From NCBI RefSeq assembly GCF_003114835.2, contig NZ_AP025028.1, forward strand, positions 3,562,001 to 3,626,000: a stretch of DNA of 64,000 nucleotides, read 5' to 3'. Shown here piece after piece: positions 37,971 through 45,649 of this stretch. This stretch comes from Leptospira kobayashii. Its GTDB lineage: Bacteria > Spirochaetota > Leptospiria > Leptospirales > Leptospiraceae. The notes below the pieces were generated by a model. It had not been told where the DNA came from. It did no database searches and saw only the letters and a program-made list of their open reading frames with translations. Position numbers and translations under genes: made by a program. Positions within the stretch are counted from its first letter, which is position 1, and each line of letters starts with the position of its first letter.

Positions 37971-39257
37971 TTAAGAGTTCTGAATCCGCAAATACATTTC
38001 TTTGAATTTTGAATTCGGTTTCAATGGATCTCTTGGATCGGCAAGACCTTCTTTCAAACCTTTCACCAAATACATATCGATCTCTCCTTTGTTTTTGGCA
38101 GTCACCTTTCCTCTATGTTCGCATTCAAAAAAATCTTTAACTTGTTCATAAGTCGCAAGAGAAATATTCACCTCTCCTACAATCCCCGAACTTTCTAAAC
38201 GGCTTGCGGTATTTACACTATCACCCCAAATATCGTAAGCGAATTTTTCCGTGCCTATCACCCCGGCAACGGCAGCACCGGAATGAATCCCAAGTCTCAG
38301 TTCCCAAAAAGATTGATTTTTCAATAATTTAATTTCTTTTTCATCGTTCATGTATCTTTGGAATTCAAGACCACATAACACGGCATCAATGGGGTGCGTT
38401 TTGTTCTGTACCGGCAATCCACCTGCCGCCATATACGCATCACCGATGGTTTTGATCTTTTCCATATTATGATTTTTAATAATGGAATCGAAACTTCGGA
38501 AGAAACGATCCAGCTCACTCAATAATTCTTCAGGACTCATCTTTTCCGCGACTTTCGTAAATCCTGCCATATCCGTAAAAAGAATGGAGATACTTTCGTA
38601 ACGCACCGGGGCAACCGATTGATTTTTTTTCAATTCCTCCGCAATGGATCCGGGAAGTATGTTGAGCAAAAGAGAATCCGATTTTTTCCTTTCTATATTC
38701 AGGTTTCTACTTAAGATGAAAATAAGTATTCCTGTTAGTATTTGCACGAATATATAATTTCCACCCGCATCCAAATACCTTTCCGTATCATTCGGATAAA
38801 ATGTTACAAGATCTCTTCTGTAATACTCTACAGTGTATAGAGAAGCGGTAAAACCTATATAAACCAAATATAAAACCCAAACACGATGATCCCGCAACAG
38901 TATCATCGCGATCACGAGTGCCGGTATGAAATAATAATGATTTCCTCCGAGAGAACCGCCGTTATAAAACCACATTGCGGACAGATATGTCAGGATCGTA
39001 ATATTAAAAGGCCAAAATAAAGAATAATATAAATTCTTTACCCGAGCCAGAATGTACATTCCGAACATCAGAAGTCCGGATGTTAAATTTAGGATAAAAA
39101 TAACTTCGAAATTGGGCAAATAAAAGGAGCCTAATGCCCCGAATATATTTAGAAATGCATTTACCAAAGAAACAGTATTGAAGAGACGATGTTCCAGGGA
39201 GTTGTGTCTGGGATCACCAAATAACAAATAAACGAAGGACAGAAAGGTCTCTTTCAT
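37971..39257 (-). CDS. Class III adenylate cyclase with membrane-spanning N-terminus
   Basis: A 428-residue enzyme. About six hydrophobic segments span residues 30-185. The linker SLLLNILPGSIAEELK (195-210) leads to the catalytic domain. Metal aspartates are D229 (ILFTDMAGF) and D273 (IGDAYM). K269 and YDIWGD predict ATP as substrate, and NTASRLESSG supplies the Asn and Arg of the transition state. The layout matches the cyclase at 3197, but the membrane parts differ, so they probably sense different inputs. cAMP made here could reach the cyclic-nucleotide-binding ABC exporters encoded 6 kb away. Confidence 0.93.
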   Translation of the reverse strand: MKETFLSFVYLLFGDPRHNSLEHRLFNTVSLVNAFLNIFGALGSFYLPNFEVIFILNLTSGLLMFGMYILARVKNLYYSLFWPFNITILTYLSAMWFYNGGSLGGNHYYFIPALVIAMILLRDHRVWVLYLVYIGFTASLYTVEYYRRDLVTFYPNDTERYLDAGGNYIFVQILTGILIFILSRNLNIERKKSDSLLLNILPGSIAEELKKNQSVAPVRYESISILFTDMAGFTKVAEKMSPEELLSELDRFFRSFDSIIKNHNMEKIKTIGDAYMAAGGLPVQNKTHPIDAVLCGLEFQRYMNDEKEIKLLKNQSFWELRLGIHSGAAVAGVIGTEKFAYDIWGDSVNTASRLESSGIVGEVNISLATYEQVKDFFECEHRGKVTAKNKGEIDMYLVKGLKEGLADPRDPLKPNSKFKEMYLRIQNS

Positions 39258-39530
39258 AATGACTCATTTTCGAAAGGAAAGAGAAACTAAGCAATAAATA
39301 ATTTAGCGATAGAGTTGGTTTTGCTTTACTAAAAAAGAAAAGAGAACCATAAGGAATAAAGGATGTAGTCCTTTTTTCTATACAATGGGAAACATATCAG
39401 GCGATTTCAATGTCAAAGTAGATGAATTGAAAAATAGCAAAAACATGACCGTCTAATGTCTATTTTACTATCATTCGAAAACAGAAAGATTATATCGGAA
39501 AAATTTATTCGCAAGGCCCTACCTAAAACA
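39258..39530. other. Gap between cyclase and flavin reductase genes
   Basis: An AT-rich divergent region. It contains a 23-codon frame (39385-39456, MGNISGDFNVKVDELKNS) whose stop overlaps by one base an alternative ATG at 39456 for the reductase gene. A weak AAAGGA/TCCTTT hairpin followed by T residues is at about 39357-39377. Neither is convincing as a gene or terminator. Confidence 0.4.
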
Positions 39531-40061
39531 ATGAAACGTAAAAAAATTTTCGCAATTTCCGGCAGTACCCGTTCCCAATCTTCGAATGAATCCATTCTTA
39601 AAACCATTTCGAAAATGAATTCGGATCGACTGGAAGTGAGCATCTTCAAACAACTTACCGACCTTCCCCATTTCAATCCGGATTTGGATAAAGACAATCC
39701 TCCCGAAGTCATTCGAAATTTCAGAAACTCCATCCAAGAGTCGGATGGAGTTATTATCTGTACTCCGGAATATATTTTCAGTTTGCCCGCCGCCTTAAAA
39801 AATGCAATCGAGTGGATGGTATCTACTACCGTTTTTACGGACAAACCCACAGCTTTTATCATCGCTTCGGGTCTTGGAGAAAGAAGTTTTGAATCTTTAA
39901 CAGTGATTATGGATACATTGCAGGCAAAGATTAACGATAGAACCAGATTGTTATTGAAAGGTTCCCGAAGTTCCATCGATGAAAACGGTTATCTGTCCGA
40001 TCCTTCGGCAATCGGAGAGATTGAAAAATTGGTCCGTGAATTGGAACACATGATGGAATGA
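39531..40061 (+). CDS. NADPH-dependent FMN reductase family protein
   Basis: A 176-residue flavodoxin-like protein. The FMN phosphate loop is FAISGSTRSQSSNESIL (residues 6-22), and the second signature is IICTPEYIFSLPAALKNAIE, which closes over the flavin. Members reduce FMN, azo dyes, quinones or chromate with NADPH. The ATG at 39531 gives the usual start. A longer frame from 39456 would add 25 residues not found in the family. A thioredoxin-reductase-like gene follows 57 bp downstream. Confidence 0.88.
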   Translation: MKRKKIFAISGSTRSQSSNESILKTISKMNSDRLEVSIFKQLTDLPHFNPDLDKDNPPEVIRNFRNSIQESDGVIICTPEYIFSLPAALKNAIEWMVSTTVFTDKPTAFIIASGLGERSFESLTVIMDTLQAKINDRTRLLLKGSRSSIDENGYLSDPSAIGEIEKLVRELEHMME

Positions 40062-40092
40062 ATACGATAGACGATAAGACCTCTTTAGCTGG

Positions 40093-40126
40093 TTGACAGG
40101 AATCCAGCAAATGCAACAATGTTGCA
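40093..40126 (+). promoter_or_regulatory. Promoter element and palindrome before the TrxR-like gene
   Basis: A perfect TTGACA is at 40093-40098. TGCAACA and its reverse complement (40112-40126), separated by one base, form a palindrome that covers the expected -10 region and the first ATG (40119). A repressor bound here would block both transcription start and translation start. No regulator gene adjoins. Confidence 0.5.
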
Positions 40127-41039
40127 AATGAAGAATTCAGAAAAAACCTGGGATGTAATCATCGTCGGAGGAAGTTTCGCCGGATTAGCTGCGGCACTTG
40201 CACTGGGAAGAGCGATTAGGAATGTGCTCGTAATTGACGATAGCAAGCCATGCAACGCAAACACACCTCACGCGCATAATCTTTTGACTCACGATGGAAA
40301 ACCTCCTTTCGAAATCAAACGACTTGCAAAGGCGGAATTATCAAACTACTCAACCGTTCAATTTTTAGATTCCAAAGCCATCAAAATATCTCAATCGAAT
40401 CCTCATTTCGAAGTCAAAGTCGAAAGCGGAGAGATTCATTTTGCAAAAAAAATAATATTTGCAACAGGCGTAACAGATGTTATGCCAAATATTCCCGGCT
40501 TTAAAGAATCCTGGGGTATTTCAGTATTTCATTGCCCTTATTGTCATGGCTACGAAGTGAGAGATCAAAAATTAGGAGTCTTTGCCAACGGAGATATAGG
40601 TTATGAGTCGGTCAAACTGATCAGCCAATGGTCCAAAAACCTGACTTTATTTACAAACGGGCCGTCTTCTCTTTCCAAAGAACAAACCTTGAAATTGAAA
40701 GAAAAGGAAATTAAAATCATCGAGACTGAAATTTCCTCAATAGAAAATAACAATGGTTATCTTACTGAAATTCTATTGAAAGACGGAAAAGCAGAACCCC
40801 TGAATGCATTGATGGCCCGCGTTCCTTTCGTACAACATTCCCATCTTCCTTTGGATCTGGGAGTTGAGTTGGATGAAATGGGTTATATCAAAGTGGACGG
40901 TTTCAATAAAACAAATTTGAAAGGGGTTTATGCCACGGGGGACAGTACGACCATGCTTCGAAGTTTAGCCGCTGCCATTGCATCGGGAACGTTATCAGGA
41001 GCCATGATCAACAAAGAATTGATCGGAGATGATTTTTGA
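40119..41039 (+). CDS. Thioredoxin-reductase-like FAD oxidoreductase
   Basis: A 306-residue flavoprotein. The FAD motif is DVIIVGGSFAGLAAALALGR (12-31), and the redox-active pair is C139/C142 in FHCPYCHGYE. The C-terminal FAD motif is GVYATGDST. The second nucleotide loop, normally GGGxxA for NADPH, reads GVFANGDIGYES. It therefore belongs to the atypical branch whose electron donor may not be NADPH. The ATG at 40119 lies in the palindrome; an ATG at 40128 is the alternative. It may reduce a small protein or a dithiol substrate. Confidence 0.87.
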   Translation: MLQMKNSEKTWDVIIVGGSFAGLAAALALGRAIRNVLVIDDSKPCNANTPHAHNLLTHDGKPPFEIKRLAKAELSNYSTVQFLDSKAIKISQSNPHFEVKVESGEIHFAKKIIFATGVTDVMPNIPGFKESWGISVFHCPYCHGYEVRDQKLGVFANGDIGYESVKLISQWSKNLTLFTNGPSSLSKEQTLKLKEKEIKIIETEISSIENNNGYLTEILLKDGKAEPLNALMARVPFVQHSHLPLDLGVELDEMGYIKVDGFNKTNLKGVYATGDSTTMLRSLAAAIASGTLSGAMINKELIGDDF

Positions 41040-41117
41040 ATTTCTGAAAACCGGGAAAAGTCGGATATGAGGTCTGATAAAAATATTGAACTGAAATGTT
41101 AATTTATTTAGGATCGT

Positions 41118-41756
41118 ATGGAGACGATCCTTCCCAACTTACACATGTACACTCCGAAACCATTCGCCATCACCGACCAAAGTATCATCAATCAAATCAT
41201 TTATGACAATAGTTTCGCCACACTGGTTTCAGGTACGGAAGGTTCGCTTGTTGCAACACACATCCCTCTGCTTTTAAACCCTTCCGAACAAGTTTTATTC
41301 GGACATATTGCACGCCAAAATCCGCAAGGAGAAGTTTTGGATGACCGTGACATTCTCGCGATTTTCCAAGGCCCGCATGCTTATATTTCTCCCAGTTGGT
41401 ATGAAACGAATAAATCCGTTCCTACTTGGAATTATCTGAGCGTCCATGTTTACGGTAAGGCCAGCCTTGTTCGAAATGAAGAAGAGCTGAGAAAATCTTT
41501 GGATGAATTGATCCTGAAATATGAAGGCGAAAACAGTCCCTTCTTTCTCAGGAATATGGACGAAAAATACATCAATGCTTTGATAGGTGGAATCATCGGT
41601 ATCAAAATCAAGATCACAAAGATAGAAGCGACCGCGAAACTAAGTCAAAATCATAGCCTGGAAAGAAAAAACTTGGTCATTCAAGAGTTAGAAAAACAAA
41701 AAGACCAAAATGCAAACGAAATCGCCAAATGGATGAGGGAAAATCTAAATGCCTAA
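41118..41756 (+). CDS. PaiB-like FMN-binding protein
   Basis: A 212-residue protein of the PaiB/FMN-binding split-barrel family. It has MYTPKPFAITDQSIINQIIY, ATLVSGTEGSLVATHIPLLL, LFGHIARQNPQ, FQGPHAYISPSWYETNKSVP and TWNYLSVHVYGKA. These motifs are family signatures. In Bacillus PaiB is described as a transcriptional negative regulator, but many members are probably flavin or haem binding enzymes. It overlaps the following lipoprotein gene by 8 nt. Confidence 0.92.
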   Translation: METILPNLHMYTPKPFAITDQSIINQIIYDNSFATLVSGTEGSLVATHIPLLLNPSEQVLFGHIARQNPQGEVLDDRDILAIFQGPHAYISPSWYETNKSVPTWNYLSVHVYGKASLVRNEEELRKSLDELILKYEGENSPFFLRNMDEKYINALIGGIIGIKIKITKIEATAKLSQNHSLERKNLVIQELEKQKDQNANEIAKWMRENLNA

Positions 41757-42459
41757 ACATAAAAAATTTCAATCGAACAACTATATTCAGTTTTCATTAT
41801 ATTTGTTACTACTTATTCTTAACTCCTCTATCCTACCTTGTGATAAGTTTAAGGATTTTTCCCTTCCTCCGAAGGATGAATCCGATAAAGACAAATCATT
41901 TCTGGAATTCAAAACCAAACTCATACAAGCAGTTCAAAAGAAAGATGCGGAATTTCTAAAATCGATTACCGACAAAGACATCAAATTCAGCTTCGGAGAA
42001 GAGTCCGGTAAAAAACGATTTTTGGAGTCTTGGGATTTGGATAAAAATCCGAAAGATTCAAACATCTGGTCTAGTTTGGAAAACACATTCAAGTTGGGAT
42101 TTTCCAAAGACAAGGATGGTTTCTCCGCTCCCTACTTATTCAATCATTTCCCTGAGGAATACGATGCATTCAGTTATTCCCTCATCAGTGGAACGAATGT
42201 GAATGTCCGCGCGGAGGCTTCGATCAAATCGAAAGTGGTTACAAAACTAAGCCATAAAATCGTATTTTTAGACAGAGATTCAAACGAAAACGAAGCGGAA
42301 GGTTCCAAAGACGAATGCATCTGGCAGAAGGTCTGTCTGGCGAATGGAGAAACCGGTTTTGTGTGCGATCAATATTTGCGAAGCCCAGTGGACTACAGAG
42401 CGATTTTTGCGAAGAAGAACAACAAATGGTCAATGGTAGTTTTCATCGCAGGGGACTAA
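41749..42459 (+). CDS. SH3b-domain lipoprotein
   Basis: A 236-residue probable lipoprotein (SLYLLLLILNSSILPC, lipidated cysteine at about 31). A charged region of about 100 residues (DKDKSFLEFKTKLIQAVQKK) follows. Then comes a bacterial SH3-like domain (about 145-215) with SGTNVNVRAEASIKSKVVTK and WQKVCLANGETGFVCDQYL. SH3b domains usually bind cell-wall peptides or metal. The first ATG overlaps the PaiB gene by 8 nt, so the two are co-expressed although their roles seem unrelated. Confidence 0.8.
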   Translation: MPKHKKFQSNNYIQFSLYLLLLILNSSILPCDKFKDFSLPPKDESDKDKSFLEFKTKLIQAVQKKDAEFLKSITDKDIKFSFGEESGKKRFLESWDLDKNPKDSNIWSSLENTFKLGFSKDKDGFSAPYLFNHFPEEYDAFSYSLISGTNVNVRAEASIKSKVVTKLSHKIVFLDRDSNENEAEGSKDECIWQKVCLANGETGFVCDQYLRSPVDYRAIFAKKNNKWSMVVFIAGD

Positions 42460-42548
42460 AAATACTTCTCCAAAGATCGTATTTTAGGCTTTTTTCGGCA
42501 GATTCGAAATATTCCATTTCGGTTTCATTTGTAACCGTATTGTCAAGA

Positions 42549-42581
42549 CGTAACAGTAATGTAATAATTTTGTAACAATAA
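42549..42581 (+). promoter_or_regulatory. Pho-box-like direct repeats before the OprP-type porin
   Basis: CGTAACAGTAA, TGTAATAATTT and TGTAACAATAA are three tandem repeats with an exact 11-bp period (motif starts 42549, 42560, 42571). An outlying TGTAAC is at 42530. PhoB-family regulators bind 11-bp direct repeats (7 bp plus 4-bp spacer) before phosphate-starvation genes. The downstream gene encodes a phosphate-type porin, which supports the assignment. The exact bases differ from the enterobacterial consensus. Confidence 0.6.
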
Positions 42582-42602
42582 CAGGCTACATTTCATCTAT
42601 AT

Positions 42603-42630
42603 CCCCATAAACCTGAGAATTTTTATGGGG
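42603..42630 (+). promoter_or_regulatory. Hairpin in the leader of the porin gene
   Basis: CCCCATAAA (42603-42611) pairs perfectly with TTTATGGGG (42622-42630) around a 10-nt loop, between the Pho-box-like repeats and the ATG at 42653. It could stabilise the message or act as an attenuator. No U-run follows. Confidence 0.5.
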
Positions 42631-42652
42631 CACTCAGAAGAATGTAACCTAA

Positions 42653-44272
42653 ATGAAAAACTTTATCTCAAAACAGACTTCATTTGCACTATTAGTAATT
42701 TCAATTTTGCAAATTCATTCCCTACTTGCGGAAGAAACCGGCAAACAAACCAAAGACGAAAATCCTCCCGCCAGGATCAAAGAACTCTATATCGATGAAA
42801 CAACCGGACAACTTTTTTCCACACCGGGCGCGAACAGAAGAAAGGTTGTTTTGGAAAACCAAGATTACTACACTGTAAAAGTTCCCGAACCTACAAGTGG
42901 ATTTGCCAATCGCCCGGAAGAACCGGTAAACGAAAAATTAACAATTTCCGGCCGGGTCCAGTTCCGGGGAATCACGGGCCAATCCGGTTCCGTTTATGCC
43001 AACGGAAGAGATGACTACAGTGCGGTGGATTGGAACTTCAGACGACTTCGTTTGGGATTTATCTATGAAGGAAATAAATGGTGGGGCGGTTTTGCCAACC
43101 TCCGATTGGAAAATGCGATGAGCAATTCCTTCCTTAGAGTCACCAAAGATTCCGCGAGCGGAAATGTAAAAGATGTAAGTCTTGCGAGTTCCAGAGGGAT
43201 CATTCAAGAAGCAGGGATTTGGTTGAACATTCCTTTTATGAAAACCCGTGTTACATTCGGAACGGTACATGTTCCTTTTCAAAGGGAATACATAATGACC
43301 TCTGCCAACCTAACAAATGTTGAACGATCAATGTCTACTTTGGCTTTACCCCAATTTGATACGGGAATCAGTGTGACTTCGCATCTATTGAAACCGATCA
43401 ATGAAAAATGGGAACGTCTTTTGACAGGACATTTTATGGTGGGAAACGGCCATGGCGGGCCGGGAGATTACGGCTACGGAAGAAGAGTGGACTTGGCAGA
43501 CGAAAGACCGAATGCACCGAAGCTTCTTTCTCCCGCTTATTACGGAAGATTGCAATGGAATCCTTTGGGAGGATTGGAAAAAGACGGAAAGGATTTGGGT
43601 TGGATTGAAGGAGAAGAAATTTTCCAAAGAGATACAAAACTTTCCATAGGAACTGCATTTGCAAGTATGCAAAATGTAAAAGTACCTTCCCCGTTTAACC
43701 CTGATTATTACCCTGCAGGAATGGCTCAACCCAGTTTGCTTGCCTACCAAACAACAAGAGACGGAGGAGATCCTGGAACAGCATACGGCGATCAAACCTT
43801 AAATAAAACCAGTCCTTCCAGACCGAAATTGGGTATGGTTGCACATACTTATGATTTTACTTTTACCACTCACGGTTTTTATACAAACGGTGCGTATTCC
43901 GTTTTTACAGGCTCGGCGGCTCCTCAACATGAAAAAGGTTATCAATTCACATTCGGATATGTGATTCCGTTAGGTGGTGGAAAGTTCATCATGCCGATCA
44001 CCCGTTTTGACTATTTCCAAGCGGATCTCAATTGGAATAAAAACCTGGAACCAGGAGAAGCGTTTCGTTCCTATTGGGTGGGCTTGAATCTATTCGGAGA
44101 CAAACACGTATTCAAAGCCCAAATCTTTTATCAGGTATTCAACGATAAGTTGCATAAGACAGCAATCACCGGTGAATCCGTAGATATCCGGGACAATGTC
44201 GTTTATTTCCAACTTCAGGCGAATTTCTGGACGGGAACAATGACTCCCGACCGTTTTTCCCGATTGGAATAA
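42653..44272 (+). CDS. OprP/OprO-type phosphate-selective porin
   Basis: A 539-residue outer-membrane protein. A signal peptide (LLVISILQIHSLLA) covers about residues 1-26. A 60-residue linker leads to a beta-barrel with strands such as LTISGRVQFRGITGQSG, DWNFRRLRLGFIYEGNKWWG and VTFGTVHVPFQREYIM, which match the OprP/O family. Such porins are trimers of 16-stranded barrels that take up phosphate or polyphosphate. The repeats at 42549-42581 suggest induction by phosphate limitation. The C-terminus ends RLE rather than with the usual aromatic residue. Confidence 0.88.
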   Translation: MKNFISKQTSFALLVISILQIHSLLAEETGKQTKDENPPARIKELYIDETTGQLFSTPGANRRKVVLENQDYYTVKVPEPTSGFANRPEEPVNEKLTISGRVQFRGITGQSGSVYANGRDDYSAVDWNFRRLRLGFIYEGNKWWGGFANLRLENAMSNSFLRVTKDSASGNVKDVSLASSRGIIQEAGIWLNIPFMKTRVTFGTVHVPFQREYIMTSANLTNVERSMSTLALPQFDTGISVTSHLLKPINEKWERLLTGHFMVGNGHGGPGDYGYGRRVDLADERPNAPKLLSPAYYGRLQWNPLGGLEKDGKDLGWIEGEEIFQRDTKLSIGTAFASMQNVKVPSPFNPDYYPAGMAQPSLLAYQTTRDGGDPGTAYGDQTLNKTSPSRPKLGMVAHTYDFTFTTHGFYTNGAYSVFTGSAAPQHEKGYQFTFGYVIPLGGGKFIMPITRFDYFQADLNWNKNLEPGEAFRSYWVGLNLFGDKHVFKAQIFYQVFNDKLHKTAITGESVDIRDNVVYFQLQANFWTGTMTPDRFSRLE

Positions 44273-44285
44273 AATGCGAGTGATT

Positions 44286-45641
44286 TTATTCTCTTAAAAA
44301 TTTCATGGTGTCTCCGAGCAGGAGACCGATTTGAAGGCGCAACTGAATCAATTCATAATGGTTTTGGATTTGGTTGCGCATAACATCACGAATACGTCTA
44401 TCTACCGTTTGCAATTCAACAATGGACGCTGAGCCGGTTTTATAAGATTTTTCCATAATTTGAAAGTTCTCTTCCGCGGTTCTTTTACTCTCCAAAGAAA
44501 TATCATTCAATTCGACCAAATTATTATGTTGTTGAATCAACTCGAATAAATACAATCCTGTGTTCTCTCTTAAGAACTGAGATTGGGACTTGGCGAGTTT
44601 GATCTCAATCTTCGATTTATCAAATTCGTTTTTCGATAGAAAGCGGTTAAACAAAGGAATTCTTACTCCGAAATTTGCTCCCGCCGAAGAAAATGGATCG
44701 GGGTTATTTGCATAAAGCGAATAATCTCCCCTGGAATAATCATAAACATAATTCGGTTGGGTCCAACTTCCGCTAATTCCATAAATTGTCTGTTTGGTGC
44801 TGTTTTCATACAAATTTACGAAAAAATCAGGGACCCAAAGCTCGTTGAACCGGACTTGTTTTTGTACTTCGAGAATTTTGACTTGGTTGATGGATAGAAC
44901 GATATCGAAATTGATTTCGCTTAGATTTTTTTCATATTCCTTAAGAGTTTCTTCCAGAGGCAATGCTTTGAACTCTCTGGCAGGAATCGGTCTCAAAGAA
45001 ACGTTTTTCAATAAAAATTTTCTGCGGAAGACGGACTGGCTTTTTTGTTGATCTAACTTTGACTTAATGGCATTGTACTTATAAAACAAAAAATCCACTT
45101 TCGAGTTTTGAGCCACCATATAGGACTCGATGCCTTGTTTGTATAATTTTTGAATTGTTTGGTATTGTTTCTCGGCATCTTCTTCGTTGGAAAAATCATA
45201 ATCGAAAAAAGCGAGTAGTTTCAAAGTTTCCGCGTATTGAAATGCCTGGTCGAATAATTCTTTTTGAAAGAGAGCTCTGTATTCCAAAAGCAATCTTTCG
45301 TATTCCAATTCCATGATCAGGTTTGTTAAAACGACATTACCTTGTTCCTGGAAGCTCCAGTTCAAATTTAAGGAGCGGGACCAACCTTTGCGATCGAAAC
45401 CTTCCGAAGGAAGTTTTTCAAAAAAGGGAGCGTATTCAAAATTCAGAGAGGGAAGATAACGGAGGTTTCTGGTATCCATATCAACCTGTTTTCTCTGGAT
45501 TTCCATCTCTTTCAGTTTCAGTTCATAAGACTTTTCACCGACTAATTTTGGTAAGTTGAAAAAATCAATAGCATCTCCCCTTACTTCCGCAACCAAAGCA
45601 AAAAACAAAAGGTAGAAAATCTGTCTTAACCGATAACTCAC
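44286..45641 (-). CDS. TolC-family outer-membrane channel protein
   Basis: A 451-residue outer-membrane efflux protein. The N-terminal signal is RQIFYLLFFALVAEVRGDA. Long amphipathic helices with heptad patterns follow (KLKEMEIQRKQVDMDTRNLR, AEENFQIMEKSYKTGSASIV with ELQTVDRR). The YKTGSASIVELQ motif is the usual TolC signature in the second repeat. It is the last gene of the six-gene export operon, 8 bp after the second ABC gene. It should form the trimeric exit duct for the ABC-HlyD complex. Confidence 0.9.
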   Translation of the reverse strand: MSYRLRQIFYLLFFALVAEVRGDAIDFFNLPKLVGEKSYELKLKEMEIQRKQVDMDTRNLRYLPSLNFEYAPFFEKLPSEGFDRKGWSRSLNLNWSFQEQGNVVLTNLIMELEYERLLLEYRALFQKELFDQAFQYAETLKLLAFFDYDFSNEEDAEKQYQTIQKLYKQGIESYMVAQNSKVDFLFYKYNAIKSKLDQQKSQSVFRRKFLLKNVSLRPIPAREFKALPLEETLKEYEKNLSEINFDIVLSINQVKILEVQKQVRFNELWVPDFFVNLYENSTKQTIYGISGSWTQPNYVYDYSRGDYSLYANNPDPFSSAGANFGVRIPLFNRFLSKNEFDKSKIEIKLAKSQSQFLRENTGLYLFELIQQHNNLVELNDISLESKRTAEENFQIMEKSYKTGSASIVELQTVDRRIRDVMRNQIQNHYELIQLRLQIGLLLGDTMKFLRE

Positions 45642-45649
45642 TATTTAAA

